Made by a program: the position numbers and the translations under genes
Assembly: GCF_012912005.1 (NCBI RefSeq)
Contig: NZ_JABBEA010000002.1
Span: forward strand, 124,001 to 188,000
Length of the DNA stretch: 64,000 nt
Direction of reading: 5' to 3'
Source of the DNA: Paenibacillus sp. SZ31
Lineage (GTDB): Bacteria > Bacillota > Bacilli > Paenibacillales > Paenibacillaceae
Notes under the pieces: generated by a model
The model's input: only the letters and a program-made list of their open reading frames with translations
Databases searched by the model: none
Told to the model about the DNA's origin: nothing
Part shown: positions 1-11,073 of the stretch, one piece after another
How positions within the stretch are numbered: the first letter of the stretch is position 1
Layout: every line of letters starts with the position of its first letter

Positions 1-1937
1 TGTGCTCGATCAATTGCTTCGTTTCTTGCTCCGATAATACCGAAGCAGCCAAGTTCAGATGATCAATCGCTGTTCTTGACAGATTATCGCGTGACTCCGG
101 CGTGCGATCCAGTAGCAACTGACCAATTACTCGGTGTCGGTGGATATTGCATCCTGAATCGAAGGCATATGCCATTCTGTGAATAAACTCATGAGCAAAC
201 ACATAGATTGAATCCCGTCCATCTTCTTGCCCTGCATCGTCTTCCCGATAAATAAATCCTTCCGCTTCCGCCTCTTGAAGATTACAGAATACCTTATCCA
301 CGGATATGCCATACACTTCGGCCAAGAGTGTTAATTGAAATACCGGACCTATTGCGGCCGCCATAGCCAAGAACTCCTTACGATCTTCCTTGAGATTGGA
401 GAAGCTCATCTCCAGCAGCCGTAGATGTTCTTCCGAACTACTTCGTTGCCGGGTTATTTCTGAGTCCCATACCCACTGACGTCGTTCATCGTCAAAGTTC
501 AGTCTGTTCTCCTTTAACCATCCCTCCAGCAAGAGACGAACCGAGCCGGGATTACCACCTGTCTGATCATAGACAGACCGTGCCAAAAGTTGAATGCGAG
601 CGGATTTCTCATATAGAGCATTAGAGATCAGCTTCCTCACATCCTCGTAAGCCAGCGGAAGCAGAGTCACTTGTTCCTCTGGATTCGCACGGCATCTTTG
701 GCTTAACCAAACCAGAAATTCCTCTTGATCAGCATTCGCTTCATCCTCAGCGGAAGTGATCATCTCCTCCGTACGATAGGCCCCGATTAGGAATAATCCA
801 TGCGCTTTTTGTGATAATGCAAGTTCTTGAATGACGTCTTGTGTACCTTTGTCGATCCACTGTAGATTGTCCATAAACAGAACAAGCGGTGGCTTGCATT
901 CAGCCATACAACAGATCAAGTCGGGCAGTAATTCTTCAAACCGGTCCCAGACCTTCGCTTCCCTGGAGATATTTGCTACCTTCGCATCGTTGTCGAACAA
1001 CAGCTTGGCCTCGGGCCAGCAGGAGACGATTACCTGCATTTCTGGTCCGAACTCGCCTTGCAGTTTGGATTTCAGACGTGTAATGAGTTCAACAGGTTCA
1101 CTCCACAGTTGATAGACCCATTCCCGCATCCCCTGAAGGATCGCACCACACCGCATGTTTTGTTGGAAAGGTTCCGCTTTCATAGTAATCAGCCGGCCTC
1201 CATGCCGCACGACGTTTTGTTGGATTCTATGGACAAGCGTCGTTTTACCCGTTCCCTCTTTGCCTATCACCCAACGAAATGCATTCATTCCTTGAAAAGC
1301 TTGCTCCAGTCCGGTCTCCATTTGCACCACTTCGGCACGGCGTCCATACCACGAATCGGATAGGGAAAGCGTCCGGATTTTATCTAAACGTCCCACTTCC
1401 CATGCCGTAAACGCTCCATCGTTATCCATCATGTTCTGATACAACTTTAGATCGTCAAGCACCCCATATGTACTCTGATAACGCTCCACCTGTGATTTGG
1501 CAAGTAATTTCATCAGTATCGCTTGCAGTGTTTCGTCTAACTCCGGTAGAAAATCAGATAAAGGCTGAGGCACCTTGCGGGTATGCACGGTACCCCAGTC
1601 TTCATCATTGTCAGCATGAAAAGGCAATTGCCCAGTTAACAACTCGTAGAGTATAACACCTAATGCGTAAAGATCACTGCGTTCATTCGGCACGAGATTG
1701 AAACGCCCAAATTGCTCTGGAGAATGATAAGCTGCATAACTTTCCGTATGCCAGGTTATATGCGCCGTTTTCCCCTGCCACTGCACGCTGATATGGTCAG
1801 GGCTAAGGTATCCAATGATCCTATTCTGCTCGTGTTCACGCTGCACCATTTCTGCCAGTATAATAGATAGTTCAATGAACATAGTAAGCTCTAATGGGGG
1901 ATCTGTGATGTAGTCTCTTAAAATCTTGATGTTCATG
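1..1937 (-). CDS. Pseudokinase/AAA-ATPase regulator (5' part; runs off the window edge)
   Basis: This open frame runs without a stop from an ATG at 1937 to the window edge, giving about 645 residues of an incomplete protein. Residues 1-135 resemble the C-lobe of a Ser/Thr protein kinase: YHSPEQ sits at the APE position and SDLYALGVILYELLTG matches the helix-F region. There is no glycine loop or N-lobe, and the catalytic HRD loop reads IGYLSPDH, so kinase activity is unlikely. An AAA/STAND-type ATPase follows, with Walker A GKEGTGKTT near residue 225 and Walker B LVLFMDNLQW near 355. Proteins of this kind (kinase-AAA-TPR/GAF plus an output domain) are known as large signalling regulators; the output domain lies outside the window. 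The SD is weak (AGGTG). Confidence 0.75.
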
Positions 1938-2129
1938 CACACCTATCTAAGTTATATTTCGTATCGGGAGAAGGATATATATTAGAATTTAATAATCAAA
2001 ATTTTGTTTTGATGAAATGGATTTATTAAGATACTACTTAAATGAATTTTAATCTATGATGCATGTGGAGTCTAGCCTGTGTGATGCATAAACAATTTTT
2101 GCGAATAGGGTATAGATAACAACAAATAT

Positions 2130-2180
2130 AAGCCGCAGCCTTCCTCTAAACGTATGTGAAGAGGGGATAAGCTGCAGCTT
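2130..2180 (-). terminator. Imperfect hairpin, probable second terminator of the SLH remnant
   Basis: An interrupted inverted repeat (AAGCCGCAGCC...TCCTCT against AGAGGGG...GCTGCAGCTT) is followed on the minus strand by a T-rich stretch. It lies downstream of the stronger hairpin at 2236-2260. The remaining bases from 1938 to 2266 hold no convincing gene; they include the upstream region of the ATPase gene. Confidence 0.4.
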
Positions 2181-2235
2181 TGTAAAAGCTGTCTCCTTTA
2201 TATTTACAACACCGTATACAGAATGAAAAAATAAA

Positions 2236-2260
2236 GAGCACCTGATTAGGTGCCCTCTAG
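2236..2260 (-). terminator. Rho-independent terminator of the SLH-protein remnant
   Basis: On the minus strand GGGCACCT-AATC-AGGTGCTC forms a tight stem and is followed by TTTATTTTTT. It lies just after the last stop of the broken SLH gene, so it is probably that gene's original terminator. Confidence 0.75.
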
Positions 2261-2266
2261 TAACCA

Positions 2267-2721
2267 CTATTGCGTTGCAAGTACATCCTCTACATAGACG
2301 TTCGAAGCCGCATGAATATCGTCATACGCCCAGAATCCTTCAGCAACGTCGTTCCACTTCATGGTACTCCCCTCAATTGGCTCGCGACCTAGAAGAGCAT
2401 ACTGTAGGCTTGAACCTTAGTAATCGCAGCTTCGGCCCAATGTCCTCTCACATCAGTAAAGTTTGTCTCATTCACTTCAGACTGTTCAATGAATCTCGCT
2501 ACAATGGCTGCCATCTCGGCACGTGTGATCGACTTACTTGGCCGGAATGTACCGTCCTCATAGCCTGTAATGTAAGCGTCATGATGTTTGATGATCAGTT
2601 ACTTCATTGCTGACGCTAGCACTATAGTTTACCTCCTCCATACTGAATGCAGGTGACAATATACCTTTGCTGAGTGTCAGTCCACTTAGATTGGAGATGC
2701 TTGCAGCCGCAGAAACGATTG
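2267..2721 (-). pseudogene. Remnant of a cadherin-like/SLH-domain surface protein
   Basis: Translating the minus strand in pieces gives recognisable fragments of one surface protein separated by stops and frame changes. The first, from about 2721, contains NLSGLTLSKGILSPAFS and NYSASVSN, the signature of cadherin-like beta-sandwich repeats, and ends at a TGA at 2579-2581. The next contains GYEDGTFRPSKSITRAEMAA, a textbook S-layer homology motif, then TDVRGHWAEAAI, and hits a stop near 2390. The last contains MKWNDVAEGFWAYDDI and ends at a TAG at 2267-2269. SLH domains anchor secreted proteins to the cell wall, normally as three repeats; here the repeats are incomplete. No intact start or signal peptide remains, so this is the decayed 3' end of a cell-surface gene. 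Confidence 0.8.
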
Positions 2722-2722
2722 A

Positions 2723-3271
2723 TCAGAATTCCTGTCCCGTATACTTTTCTAGCGCAGCATAAATGCCTTTTTTACGGGCACGCTTGATGATTAGTCCAAA
2801 GAGGCAGCGTTGCAGCCAGAGTGGAATACCCATGATCAGTGTGTTTTGTAATGTTAATACTAAAGCGGTATGGGCGAGAGATTTAGGATTGCCCTTCTCA
2901 TCGGTTAATCCATCGTCCATAAGCCCGTAATGAATGCGAACGGATTGCTCGAATTTGCTTGGTGGCGTTAATCGAACGCGGAATACAACAGGATAATCGT
3001 GATCGTTTGTAAATGTATGTGGCGTTTTGAGCGGGGCAATGCAACGTTCTCCAGTCTCTAACAAGTGCTTTGTTTTACCCAAGGTAACTGTGAGCGTACC
3101 AGCGATCACTTCAAATTCCTCTTCGAAGTGGTCATGAATATGTAGGGGTGGACCTTTGCCACGTGGTGGAAGTTTGACTTCAATTAATAAATATTCACCG
3201 TTCGTATCCTTTGCCGTTTCTATAAACGTAATTTGTTCACCTGTCACTTTATTCGTAACTGTTTGTTTCAC
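2723..3271 (-). CDS. Cupin-domain protein
   Basis: A 182-residue protein with a single cupin barrel over about residues 25-115. The motif GPPLHIHDHFEEEFEVIAG gives the H-x-H...E metal ligands, and APLKTPHTF supplies the second-motif histidine. The start is a GTG at 3271 preceded by AGGAG with a 9-nt spacer; a nearer ATG is out of frame. The C-terminal third (about 120-182) is rich in hydrophobic and basic residues (TLIMGIPLWLQRCLFGLII) and may associate with the membrane. Such proteins are usually annotated only as cupin-domain proteins; the substrate cannot be inferred. It is monocistronic and lies directly upstream of the broken SLH gene. Confidence 0.8.
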   Translation of the reverse strand: MKQTVTNKVTGEQITFIETAKDTNGEYLLIEVKLPPRGKGPPLHIHDHFEEEFEVIAGTLTVTLGKTKHLLETGERCIAPLKTPHTFTNDHDYPVVFRVRLTPPSKFEQSVRIHYGLMDDGLTDEKGNPKSLAHTALVLTLQNTLIMGIPLWLQRCLFGLIIKRARKKGIYAALEKYTGQEF

Positions 3272-3380
3272 TCATGATCGCTCCTTGTATTCATTCATTA
3301 CACATCAGATAAAAGTATTGTAAAGAGAATTATAGGAGCTTGTAGTCATACGAAAGTAGTACACTGCCATGAAGGAACGA

Positions 3381-3420
3381 TAAAAGTGCTACTCCTCATC
3401 ATTTGAGGAATAGCACTTTT
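3381..3420 (-). terminator. Terminator of the rhamnogalacturonan lyase gene
   Basis: AAAAGTGCTA-TCCTC and GAGGA-TAGCACTTTT form a long near-perfect stem around a 7-nt loop, with A/T tracts on both sides. It follows the stop of the 2127-residue enzyme gene. Confidence 0.8.
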
Positions 3421-3483
3421 GATTACTTACCGTTCTTCAATTCTAATCACTAATTGTTAATGGAATGCCTTAAACATCTCAGT

Positions 3484-6400
3484 CTACTCTCGTACCGTCA
3501 CATTTAATTTGTATGATCTGGTTTCCCCTGAAGAATTGCGGAGTACAGCTTCATACTCGTAGATTCCAGGTGCCCTTCCAGAGATTGCGGTAACAGCAGA
3601 CTGTGCACCAGGCGTATGTGATTGCAGCGATTGTGTGTCGATCAATACATCATTTTCGTACAGTTCATATTCAGTTGCATTCGTTCCCCACCACAGATTC
3701 ATGGTGACATTGAAGTTGCCGTCACCGTCCCAGTTGTCGTTCGACAGAACGGCTTGCCCTGGGGAAGCATCTGTGACGATAACTGTCAGCGGTACACTTA
3801 TGGTTGTACCGAGTGCATTGATCAATTCCCCGGTATAGATATAGGTGCCATTTTTCTGTCCAGTAATATCCACTTTGACAGACTGTGCGGATGGCGATTG
3901 ATCAACCAGAGAAATATCCTTAATCAATTCACCGTTCTCATACAGTTTGAACTGATTGCCGTTATTGCCCCACCACAGATTCATGGTGATCGTGTAGTCG
4001 CCGTCTTTGAGCCCTGTGTCATAACCGTTATTGTCAGACAGCACAGGAGTTCCAGGGGCCCCGTTCGCTAGTGGTGTTGCTTGATGGAGCCATTCCTCCC
4101 ATTTAAGCAGCACACTTGCCTGCTCATCCGTGAATACGGTTCCTCTAGCTGCTTGAACGTCATTACCGTAGGATGCAAGCAGTTGACGCGCTTTTGCTCC
4201 TTCAAGATTGTTTGCTGCCTGTTTGGCCTGTTGTAAAGTGTTTGCAAGCTGATCAGCAAGAACGCCGGCATTAGGATCGATCGATTCATCAGCAAAGGTG
4301 TTGGTCAGATTAATTAGGCTGTCGAATGTAGCAACAACGCCAAAACTATATTCTACCGTCTGTTCCCAACCAGCCAAATCGGAGACAGTTGCCGTAACCT
4401 TGTTCAGTCCGGGTTCCAGTGTATACGCAGGAGTATCGAGAAGCACACCCTCTGGTTCTTCTACACCGGATACCGAATCGGAGGCTGTATAGCCAATTTC
4501 CACCTGCTGATCAATGGTGTACTCGGTTTGACCTTGAATTTCAATGGTTGGAGGTACGAGATCAATGGATATGGACAAAGACTGTTCACTCTCTTTGTTA
4601 CCATCAACATCGACACTCCAGTAGGTGATGGTATGTGTACCTTCTTCAGTTAGGGTCAACTGTGTGCCACTCACCGTTTCGCCACCATTAATTTGATAAT
4701 AGGTCCCTTCAATTTCGGAATTTTCATCGCTTGCTGTGAAGGTTACTTGAACTGGAGAAGTATACCAATCGTTCTGCGATTCTCCTTCCACAGTTGCCGT
4801 AGTATGCGGGGCTTCCTGCTCGGGAGATTCCCCTTCCAGCGTAACAAAATCAGATAGCGGTACATTCAATTCCTTCACAAGGCGTGCTACGAGTTCAGAC
4901 ACCTTGATTGCACCATTCATCTGCAAATGTGTATTGTCTTCGGTTGTACCTACCCACATGAATATTGATTTGGTTCCTTCTGTGCCAAGCTCCTGGAAAT
5001 GATCCCAACTGGCTTGGTTCAGATCAATGATGAGCGTTTCCGTTTCCTGCGCCGTTTCTTTCATCGCCTGTACGTATTCCGGGAAGCTCTTGTTCAGCAC
5101 CTCTCCGGTAAAATCACGACGGTTCACTGGCGTGACCAGAACCGGAATCGCACCTCTCTGCAGAGCACCGTCAATGTATTCTTTCAGATATACCTTGAAC
5201 TGCTCGGGCGTAAGATAACGCTCTGGACGTGAAGGTGTGGAGTCGTTATGAGACCACTGCATGAACAGATAATCGCCTTCATGAATGTCGAGTAAAATAT
5301 CGTTGAGATATCCACCGACCAAGAAGGTCTTGCTGCTCAAACCTCCAACTGCCCGGTTATCAATACTAACTTCATTTGGATCAAAATATCCATCTAACGT
5401 TTCGCCCCAGCCCGCTTGCGGACGATAGTTCTCCGCGTAATTAGCCACGGTGGAATCGCTGGCCAAATAAATAACAGGTTTATCGCTTGCACTATGATCT
5501 GGCAGACGCTCCAGCTTCAGCGCATTGATCTTCGGCGCATTTCCGGTGAAGTTGAAGTTAAATACCCCATCGATCAGGGCAATGTCATACGTGATTTCTT
5601 TGAATTCACCCTTGGCAATGCTTGTAAGCGGCAGTTTGGTCATCTGCTCTACAACGACATTCGCGCTGGTCGATTCCTCCGCATCCCCGATGGTCATCGT
5701 TACCCGGTAATTCGCCGGCTCCATTTCCACGAGGAAAGAGGTACCGTTTACTCGTGTGAAATCTTCCTTGAGCAAATCTCCGGTTTCCCGGTTCTCATCT
5801 TTGGTCAGCGCAGTATCAGCAAAGCCATACCCGTTGCCTTCGATGTATGCTCTTTTGGCATCTACTTTGATGTATCCGTCGGCTGCACCCCCAGAACCAA
5901 AGTCAAAATTATATTCGTTAATCTCTTCGCCTGGTTCACTTGTCAATGAATCCTTCGCAACTGTTAACATGTTCAACGCATGGTCAACTTGAGCTTGGGT
6001 GGCTTCCGTATTGAATATAGCTTCCGCAGCTGCCAAAGCCCGGTTCACCACGGCCTTCGATGCATCTGTATATTCCGACAGATCAATTGCTTTGATCTCA
6101 TCGTACAGAGCGATTAAGGCCGTCTGATCGCCACTCTCTGAAGAGAGCTGAGTGCCTTCAATCCGCACGTTATCGATCTGGGTAGTCCAGTTCAACGTGC
6201 CTCCACCGCCTTTTCTCGTTCCCAGGAATCGCATGGATCTGACGTTGTCCGCATATGCGCCGGAACTCAGTGAGATATCTGCAATCGTTTGTGTAACTGT
6301 CGGATCCGCTAGGTTCGTTAATGTCAGATCCAATGTTTTCTCAGCAAAATTAACGGTTGCATCCACATTGACCCACTGGTTCTTGGAAATATCTGTAGCC

Positions 6401-9400
6401 GTTCCCCCTTCGGGTATAGCCGTATCCCCTGTGCCGTAATCTGGATTATATGCACCGACAAAATAATGAATTTTGGTGCTTCCGGTTTTCGTAAACAGCG
6501 TGAAAAGGGCATTTTCGTTCGAATCCTGGACCGTGAGATGACCTTCTGATGGATAGGCACTCACATTACCGGATTGCCAGTCAAAGTTCACGTTCACCTG
6601 GTCGCCATTTACGGCATCGAACAGACGGAATACCTTGGCCCGATTGCCCGATCCGGAACCCGCCACGGACAGTACCTTATTTCCGGACTGGTCAACAACA
6701 GTTCCCGTCATGGTTCCTGCAATACCCGTGGCATTGACCATCGCATATTGGTAATCAGCAGCGTCGCCTTCAAAGTCCTCCTCATATAGTTGGGCTTCCG
6801 GCTCTGGTTCTGGCTCGGAAATATCCGGGTCAATGACCAGTGATGAAATGCTCAGCTCCATGTCTTTGACTGCACCAGCAACGAGTCCGGCAATTTTCTG
6901 GGCACCGTAGCTGCTGAAATGGGTATTATCGTTGATCCCATTCGGGTATTTTGGATATTCACCCGGATTAGCATACAGGAATACTTTTTCTGTAGCTGTA
7001 TTACCAATTTTGTCGTAGTACGCAATACTTAATTTGCTGAGATCAACCAGCGGCACATCAAGCTCCTCCGCTACTTCTTTGGCAGCCTGCACGTATGCCG
7101 GGAAGCTGACGTTGAATTCCTGAGTCACTGTGTTGAAATCTCTGCGTCCAACCGGAGTGAGCAATACCGGTGTAGCGCCGCGCTGTTTGGCACCGTTTAC
7201 ATAACGAGTTAAGTAGATCTTATAGTCCTCAGGGGATGCATACCGGTCCGGTATCCCTGCACTGGCGTCGTTATGACCAAAGGAAATGAAGAAGAAGTCC
7301 CCCGGCTTAATTCGTTGCAGGATCGTATCCAAACGACCGTCTACCATAAACGATTTGCTGCTTCGACCACCAATCGCATCGTTCACGATCACTGCCCCAT
7401 TGGAGAAATACCGTCCGAACTGTTGCCCCCATCCTTCTTGAGGGGCTTGCATTTCACTGTACGATTGCATGGTTGAATCACCGGCCATATAGATCGTCGT
7501 TGCCGCACCGGCTACTTTCTCTGGATATTTCTGGATGATGACGTCTTGGATGTCTATGGCTGTACCCGTGAAGAGAAGATCGAGCTGTCCATCCACTAAT
7601 GCAACATCATAGGAATATTCGAGCGGTGTTCCCGCTGTCACATTGGTTACGGCGAGCTTCTGAACGAATTCGGATTTGACCCCGACATTCGAGTTATGCG
7701 CATCATTGCCCAATCGTAGCGTCACCTTATAGTTGGCGTTGGGCAGGTCAACAGCAAATGTCGTGCCTGTCGCGACCGAAACCTCATTTTCTCCTACGGT
7801 AACACCGCTTGTATCCTTGAAGCCGTATCCCGTCTCTTGTGTGTATAACGTATCTTGTATAGCGGTATTTCCTGAAGCTGTCTCTGTACCAAAATCAAAG
7901 CGGTAAACCGGCTCAGGCATTTCTGCTTCGCGGGTCAGAGTCAGATCGGCTTTAGGGAATGTGGTAGCTTCTGCTCCAAGATAAAAGCCGGTATGAGGCG
8001 GCTGGTTATAGGCTACATTTTGCCAGGCTACGCCAAGTCGATACACAGGGTCCTGCATCAGCGTAGGGATGCGATAGTCTGTAGGAATGGTCGTCGTATA
8101 AAGACGATACTCTGAACTATCTTCGCTCCGCAGCAAGAGTTCCTCACGCCAGTCACCCAGAATATCCGCCTGAAGCGCCGGATTTCCTTTGGTATGGTTG
8201 TTCGTTAACGTACCGGTTGCTCGGAAGATTTCATCCAACTTTTTGTTTTCATAATCCCATTTATAAATGAGTGGAATTCCTTTGGCTGTACTGTTATCCC
8301 ACTCATGGTCAAACAGCTCCCGCTGAAGATCCCCATCCCACCAGATCGCAAAGTTTGCGGTTTTTGGTCCTTCTTCGGCAGTGTAGATAGCTTCTCCAGC
8401 AGCTGAGTAGGTATTGGTTACAGGGACACTTTGCCCGTTGGTAATGGTTGTGGCCCATGATTCGTAGCCCGGATAGTTCGGATCAATGTCCGCTGACATC
8501 CCGCGACCGGTGTCAAAACCTGTTTTTTCACCCCAGAGGATTTCACCTGTTGCCGCATCGCGCATCTCCAGCCCGTATGCCGCATCCGAATGCTCGTGCA
8601 CACTGACGACCTGGTAGCCCTCCCGGTTCGGATCGAGCTGGCCGGCGTGCATGGCGTCACCGTGGCCGAGTCCAGTGCTGTACAGCAAGCTGCCGTCATC
8701 GTCAATGGCCAAGGCGCCAAACATGATTTCGTCCTTGCCGTCATTGTCGGCATCCAGCACACTTAGATTATGGTTGCCCTGTGATTGATATTGTGATCCT
8801 GCTTCGTTCGTGTCGAACGTCCAGCGCTTGACGAGTTCCCCACCAACATAATCATAAGCAACAAGTACTGTGCGGGTATAATAACCCCGGCTCATCACGA
8901 CACTTGGCTTCGTGCCGTCCAGATAAGCGATGGCGCCAAGGAACCGGTCTACACGGTTACCGTAGCCGTCGCCCCAATCACTGACGTTGCCTCTTGGCGG
9001 ATCATAGTCCACGGTGGATACGGCCGCTCCGGTCTCACCATCAAACAACGTGAGATATTCCGGCCCTGACAGTATGTATCCGCCTTCGTTGCGATAATCC
9101 TTCGTTCCGTCACCAATGACCGTACCTTGGCCGTCCTTCGTGCCGTCCGCCGTCTTGACAACAACCTCAGCCTTTCCGTTGCCATCAAGGTCATATACCA
9201 TTAACTGCGTATAATGCGCTCCGGCGCGGATGTTGACTCCCAGGTCAATCCTCCATAGCTTCGTGCCATCCAGTTTGATGGCATCGATATAGACATTGCC
9301 CGTATAACCGGCCTGCGAATTGTCCTTGGAATTGCTCGGACTCCACAGGAAGACAATTTCATATTCGCCATCCCCATCCAAGTCAGCTACGGAAGCATCT

Positions 9401-9867
9401 CCTGCATAATAGGAGTATGTTCCGCCGTCCTTGGTCCGGCCATCAGCCGGTTTATCGAGCGGAATAGGCAGATAATCGTTATGCCAGACCGATACAACCT
9501 CCGGCTGCATTTGCTCTTTGCCTGCAATAACGGTGGAGATCTGATATTGTGAGCTGTCGAAACCGGTGGTGTCCACATAGTTCGTCACATCGCTTATGGG
9601 CGACGTGTTCACTTTGGTTCCGTTTTTATATATATTAAAAGCGATATCATCCGGATCATTGTTCAAATACCTCCAGCTTAAAAAAACACCGTTGTCTACA
9701 AGAACCGCAACCAGACCCCGGTTAAGATATTCTCCTTGGCGACCTGGCAGGCTGCTTGATGACTCTGCACGCGCTGGCGCCGGGGGGATGACCAGTGAAA
9801 TAACCATAAGGAACGCTAATAAAGATACAAGTATCGATTTCTGGATGGAACCATTTCTTCGGTTCAT
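3484..9867 (-). CDS. Secreted multidomain rhamnogalacturonan lyase (PL11) with two CE12-type acetylesterase domains
   Basis: A 2127-residue exoprotein attacking the rhamnogalacturonan-I backbone of pectin. A signal peptide (1-34, cut after PARA) leads into a PL11 lyase (about 45-635) with the Asp-rich repeats [13 protein letters not shown] and [13 protein letters not shown] typical of YesW/YesX enzymes. A malectin-like module (655-785) is followed by an SGNH acetylesterase of CE12 type (793-1000; GDST at 796-799, DNTH at 980-983). Next come a LamG-like module (1028-1235), a FIVAR-like helical segment (1250-1305), a second malectin-like module, a second CE12-like domain (1465-1665; SDST at 1470-1473, DNTH at 1644-1647), Ig-like modules and two C-terminal repeats with NLWWG as in chitinase A N-terminal domains. 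The start has AAGGAGG 10 nt upstream. It probably debranches acetyl groups and cleaves the chain in one polypeptide. The AraC gene is divergent. Confidence 0.9.
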   Translation of the reverse strand: MNRRNGSIQKSILVSLLAFLMVISLVIPPAPARAESSSSLPGRQGEYLNRGLVAVLVDNGVFLSWRYLNNDPDDIAFNIYKNGTKVNTSPISDVTNYVDTTGFDSSQYQISTVIAGKEQMQPEVVSVWHNDYLPIPLDKPADGRTKDGGTYSYYAGDASVADLDGDGEYEIVFLWSPSNSKDNSQAGYTGNVYIDAIKLDGTKLWRIDLGVNIRAGAHYTQLMVYDLDGNGKAEVVVKTADGTKDGQGTVIGDGTKDYRNEGGYILSGPEYLTLFDGETGAAVSTVDYDPPRGNVSDWGDGYGNRVDRFLGAIAYLDGTKPSVVMSRGYYTRTVLVAYDYVGGELVKRWTFDTNEAGSQYQSQGNHNLSVLDADNDGKDEIMFGALAIDDDGSLLYSTGLGHGDAMHAGQLDPNREGYQVVSVHEHSDAAYGLEMRDAATGEILWGEKTGFDTGRGMSADIDPNYPGYESWATTITNGQSVPVTNTYSAAGEAIYTAEEGPKTANFAIWWDGDLQRELFDHEWDNSTAKGIPLIYKWDYENKKLDEIFRATGTLTNNHTKGNPALQADILGDWREELLLRSEDSSEYRLYTTTIPTDYRIPTLMQDPVYRLGVAWQNVAYNQPPHTGFYLGAEATTFPKADLTLTREAEMPEPVYRFDFGTETASGNTAIQDTLYTQETGYGFKDTSGVTVGENEVSVATGTTFAVDLPNANYKVTLRLGNDAHNSNVGVKSEFVQKLAVTNVTAGTPLEYSYDVALVDGQLDLLFTGTAIDIQDVIIQKYPEKVAGAATTIYMAGDSTMQSYSEMQAPQEGWGQQFGRYFSNGAVIVNDAIGGRSSKSFMVDGRLDTILQRIKPGDFFFISFGHNDASAGIPDRYASPEDYKIYLTRYVNGAKQRGATPVLLTPVGRRDFNTVTQEFNVSFPAYVQAAKEVAEELDVPLVDLSKLSIAYYDKIGNTATEKVFLYANPGEYPKYPNGINDNTHFSSYGAQKIAGLVAGAVKDMELSISSLVIDPDISEPEPEPEAQLYEEDFEGDAADYQYAMVNATGIAGTMTGTVVDQSGNKVLSVAGSGSGNRAKVFRLFDAVNGDQVNVNFDWQSGNVSAYPSEGHLTVQDSNENALFTLFTKTGSTKIHYFVGAYNPDYGTGDTAIPEGGTATDISKNQWVNVDATVNFAEKTLDLTLTNLADPTVTQTIADISLSSGAYADNVRSMRFLGTRKGGGGTLNWTTQIDNVRIEGTQLSSESGDQTALIALYDEIKAIDLSEYTDASKAVVNRALAAAEAIFNTEATQAQVDHALNMLTVAKDSLTSEPGEEINEYNFDFGSGGAADGYIKVDAKRAYIEGNGYGFADTALTKDENRETGDLLKEDFTRVNGTSFLVEMEPANYRVTMTIGDAEESTSANVVVEQMTKLPLTSIAKGEFKEITYDIALIDGVFNFNFTGNAPKINALKLERLPDHSASDKPVIYLASDSTVANYAENYRPQAGWGETLDGYFDPNEVSIDNRAVGGLSSKTFLVGGYLNDILLDIHEGDYLFMQWSHNDSTPSRPERYLTPEQFKVYLKEYIDGALQRGAIPVLVTPVNRRDFTGEVLNKSFPEYVQAMKETAQETETLIIDLNQASWDHFQELGTEGTKSIFMWVGTTEDNTHLQMNGAIKVSELVARLVKELNVPLSDFVTLEGESPEQEAPHTTATVEGESQNDWYTSPVQVTFTASDENSEIEGTYYQINGGETVSGTQLTLTEEGTHTITYWSVDVDGNKESEQSLSISIDLVPPTIEIQGQTEYTIDQQVEIGYTASDSVSGVEEPEGVLLDTPAYTLEPGLNKVTATVSDLAGWEQTVEYSFGVVATFDSLINLTNTFADESIDPNAGVLADQLANTLQQAKQAANNLEGAKARQLLASYGNDVQAARGTVFTDEQASVLLKWEEWLHQATPLANGAPGTPVLSDNNGYDTGLKDGDYTITMNLWWGNNGNQFKLYENGELIKDISLVDQSPSAQSVKVDITGQKNGTYIYTGELINALGTTISVPLTVIVTDASPGQAVLSNDNWDGDGNFNVTMNLWWGTNATEYELYENDVLIDTQSLQSHTPGAQSAVTAISGRAPGIYEYEAVLRNSSGETRSYKLNVTVRE

Positions 9868-9885
9868 TGGATTAAGTCCTCCTTA

Positions 9886-9905
9886 TCTAAAAAATATTTT
9901 TTAGA
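9886..9905. promoter_or_regulatory. Perfect 20-bp AT palindrome in the lyase leader
   Basis: TCTAAAAAAT followed by its exact reverse complement lies between the promoter and the start codon of the lyase gene. It could be an operator or an RNA hairpin near the ribosome binding site. Similar CTAAAAAA words recur in this intergenic region. Confidence 0.35.
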
Positions 9906-9969
9906 ATCATCAGTTCGATCTGCCCTGCTTGTTGCCAAATAACACAAACTACAGTCACCTCCCTTTGTA

Positions 9970-9983
9970 TGTTACCGCTTACA
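9970..9983 (-). promoter_or_regulatory. cre site (CcpA operator) for the lyase gene
   Basis: TGTAAGCGGTAACA on the minus strand matches the cre consensus TGWAANCGNTNWCA at every defined position. It begins 3 bp downstream of the predicted -10 box, a position where CcpA binding represses. Confidence 0.8.
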
Positions 9984-9986
9984 TTT

Positions 9987-10015
9987 ATCTTACAGGTCTA
10001 AAAAAAGACAGACAA
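9987..10015 (-). promoter_or_regulatory. Sigma-A promoter of the lyase gene
   Basis: On the minus strand the -35 TTGTCT (10010-10015) and -10 TAAGAT (9987-9992) are separated by 17 bp. The cre site follows directly. The divergent AraC regulator is the natural candidate activator. Confidence 0.6.
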
Positions 10016-10073
10016 TCTAAAAAATGTGACGTATTATATAATATAATTGACTTTTTTAGGAAGGGGATGAAAG

Positions 10074-10946
10074 ATGGTTCATACGGTCTCTTATGCTTTT
10101 CGCAATGACGATACATCAATCATGACACTAGACTCTATTGGATGGCAGATCGTCTCAAGCGAGGAATATCGTTGTCCCAGTGACAATAGACCGGACCCGG
10201 GGCACGTTGTTTTTCAATACACGCTCAATGGCCAGGGTTATCTGGATATTAACAATCAAACGATTCCTTTACCAAAGGGACATGCACTACTTGTTAAAAT
10301 TGCAGGAGAACATTGCTACTACTATAAGCAAGAGAATAACGAACCCTGGGAATTTATTTGGATAAATATTCGCGGGGATGAAGCCAATCGAATTTGGGAT
10401 ATGATCCATGATAATGAGGGGCATGTCATTCTACGAAACGCGGATTCTCCATTGATTCAAGAGTTATGGCAAATTATTCAATTGATCCATCAGGATAAAG
10501 TTACGGACAAGTATCGATTGTCCATGCAAGTCTATCGGTGGTTGCTCATCTTGGTGCAGACAAGTCGGGATGCGGAAAGGGATATCGGTGCCCTTTCCAT
10601 AACAACGATCGAGAAATGTAAAAAGTTTATCCGAGAGAATTATGCCTCCCCTTTGACGCTGGATCTGCTAGCCAGCCATTGCGATATCAATAAACACTAC
10701 TTGTGCAGGTTATTTCAGAAATCCGAGAAAACTTCACCGCTAGCCTATCTCAAAGATAGACGGATTGAAGTTGCAATCCGACTACTCCGCACGACCGAAC
10801 TTCCGATTTCCCAGATTGGCCAACAATGCGGCTTTGAGAGTCCCAGCTATTTCGGCAAAGTTTTTCGGCAATATATGTCCATGTCTCCCAAAGAATATCG
10901 CATGAATAAGCTAGAGTTTCCATATGAGGCCATTTATTATGAATAG
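10074..10946 (+). CDS. AraC-family transcriptional regulator
   Basis: A 290-residue regulator with an AraC_binding-type cupin domain (about 20-150; LPKGHALLVKIAGEHCYYY) and a C-terminal pair of helix-turn-helix motifs (about 185-285). The second HTH shows the family pattern ISQIGQQCGFESPSYFGKVF followed by SPKEYR. Family members with this layout sense sugars and activate neighbouring catabolic genes. It is divergent from the pectin lyase gene with a shared 206-bp intergenic region, so control of that gene is likely, with a breakdown product of rhamnogalacturonan as possible effector (inference). The start follows AAGGGG; an ATG 7 nt upstream is out of frame. Confidence 0.85.
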   Translation: MVHTVSYAFRNDDTSIMTLDSIGWQIVSSEEYRCPSDNRPDPGHVVFQYTLNGQGYLDINNQTIPLPKGHALLVKIAGEHCYYYKQENNEPWEFIWINIRGDEANRIWDMIHDNEGHVILRNADSPLIQELWQIIQLIHQDKVTDKYRLSMQVYRWLLILVQTSRDAERDIGALSITTIEKCKKFIRENYASPLTLDLLASHCDINKHYLCRLFQKSEKTSPLAYLKDRRIEVAIRLLRTTELPISQIGQQCGFESPSYFGKVFRQYMSMSPKEYRMNKLEFPYEAIYYE

Positions 10947-11004
10947 CCAAACTCGCTGTTTGCTAGTTGTCTTTGTTCGGGAGTTACACTTTTTCCGATA
11001 AAAT

Positions 11005-11050
11005 AAAAAAAGCCGCTATAATAATAGCGACTTTCAATGGGACTATGTTC
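11005..11050 (-). terminator. Repeat-family terminator, copy 1
   Basis: On the minus strand AGTCGCTA...TAGCGGCT forms the stem and TTTTTTT follows. It lies 42 nt after the stop of the SDR gene and is shared as a transcription end with the convergent AraC gene. The same stem, loop position and upstream flank recur at 27477, 41075, 42482 and 58823. Confidence 0.85.
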
Positions 11051-11073
11051 TTGTACTTTGAGAACTGCTGCTC

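Noticed and set aside
2130..2180. Possible sixth copy of the AGTCGCTA/TAGCGGCT terminator family
   Set aside because: It shares only AAGCCGC with the family; the stem and spacing differ.
2049..2267. Minus-strand 72-codon frame downstream of the SLH remnant
   Set aside because: It begins inside the SLH terminator hairpin, spans a second hairpin, has no SD and resembles no family.
5416..5949. Plus-strand 177-codon frame inside the lyase gene
   Set aside because: It is antisense to well-conserved malectin and esterase modules, has no SD and has the composition of a shadow frame.
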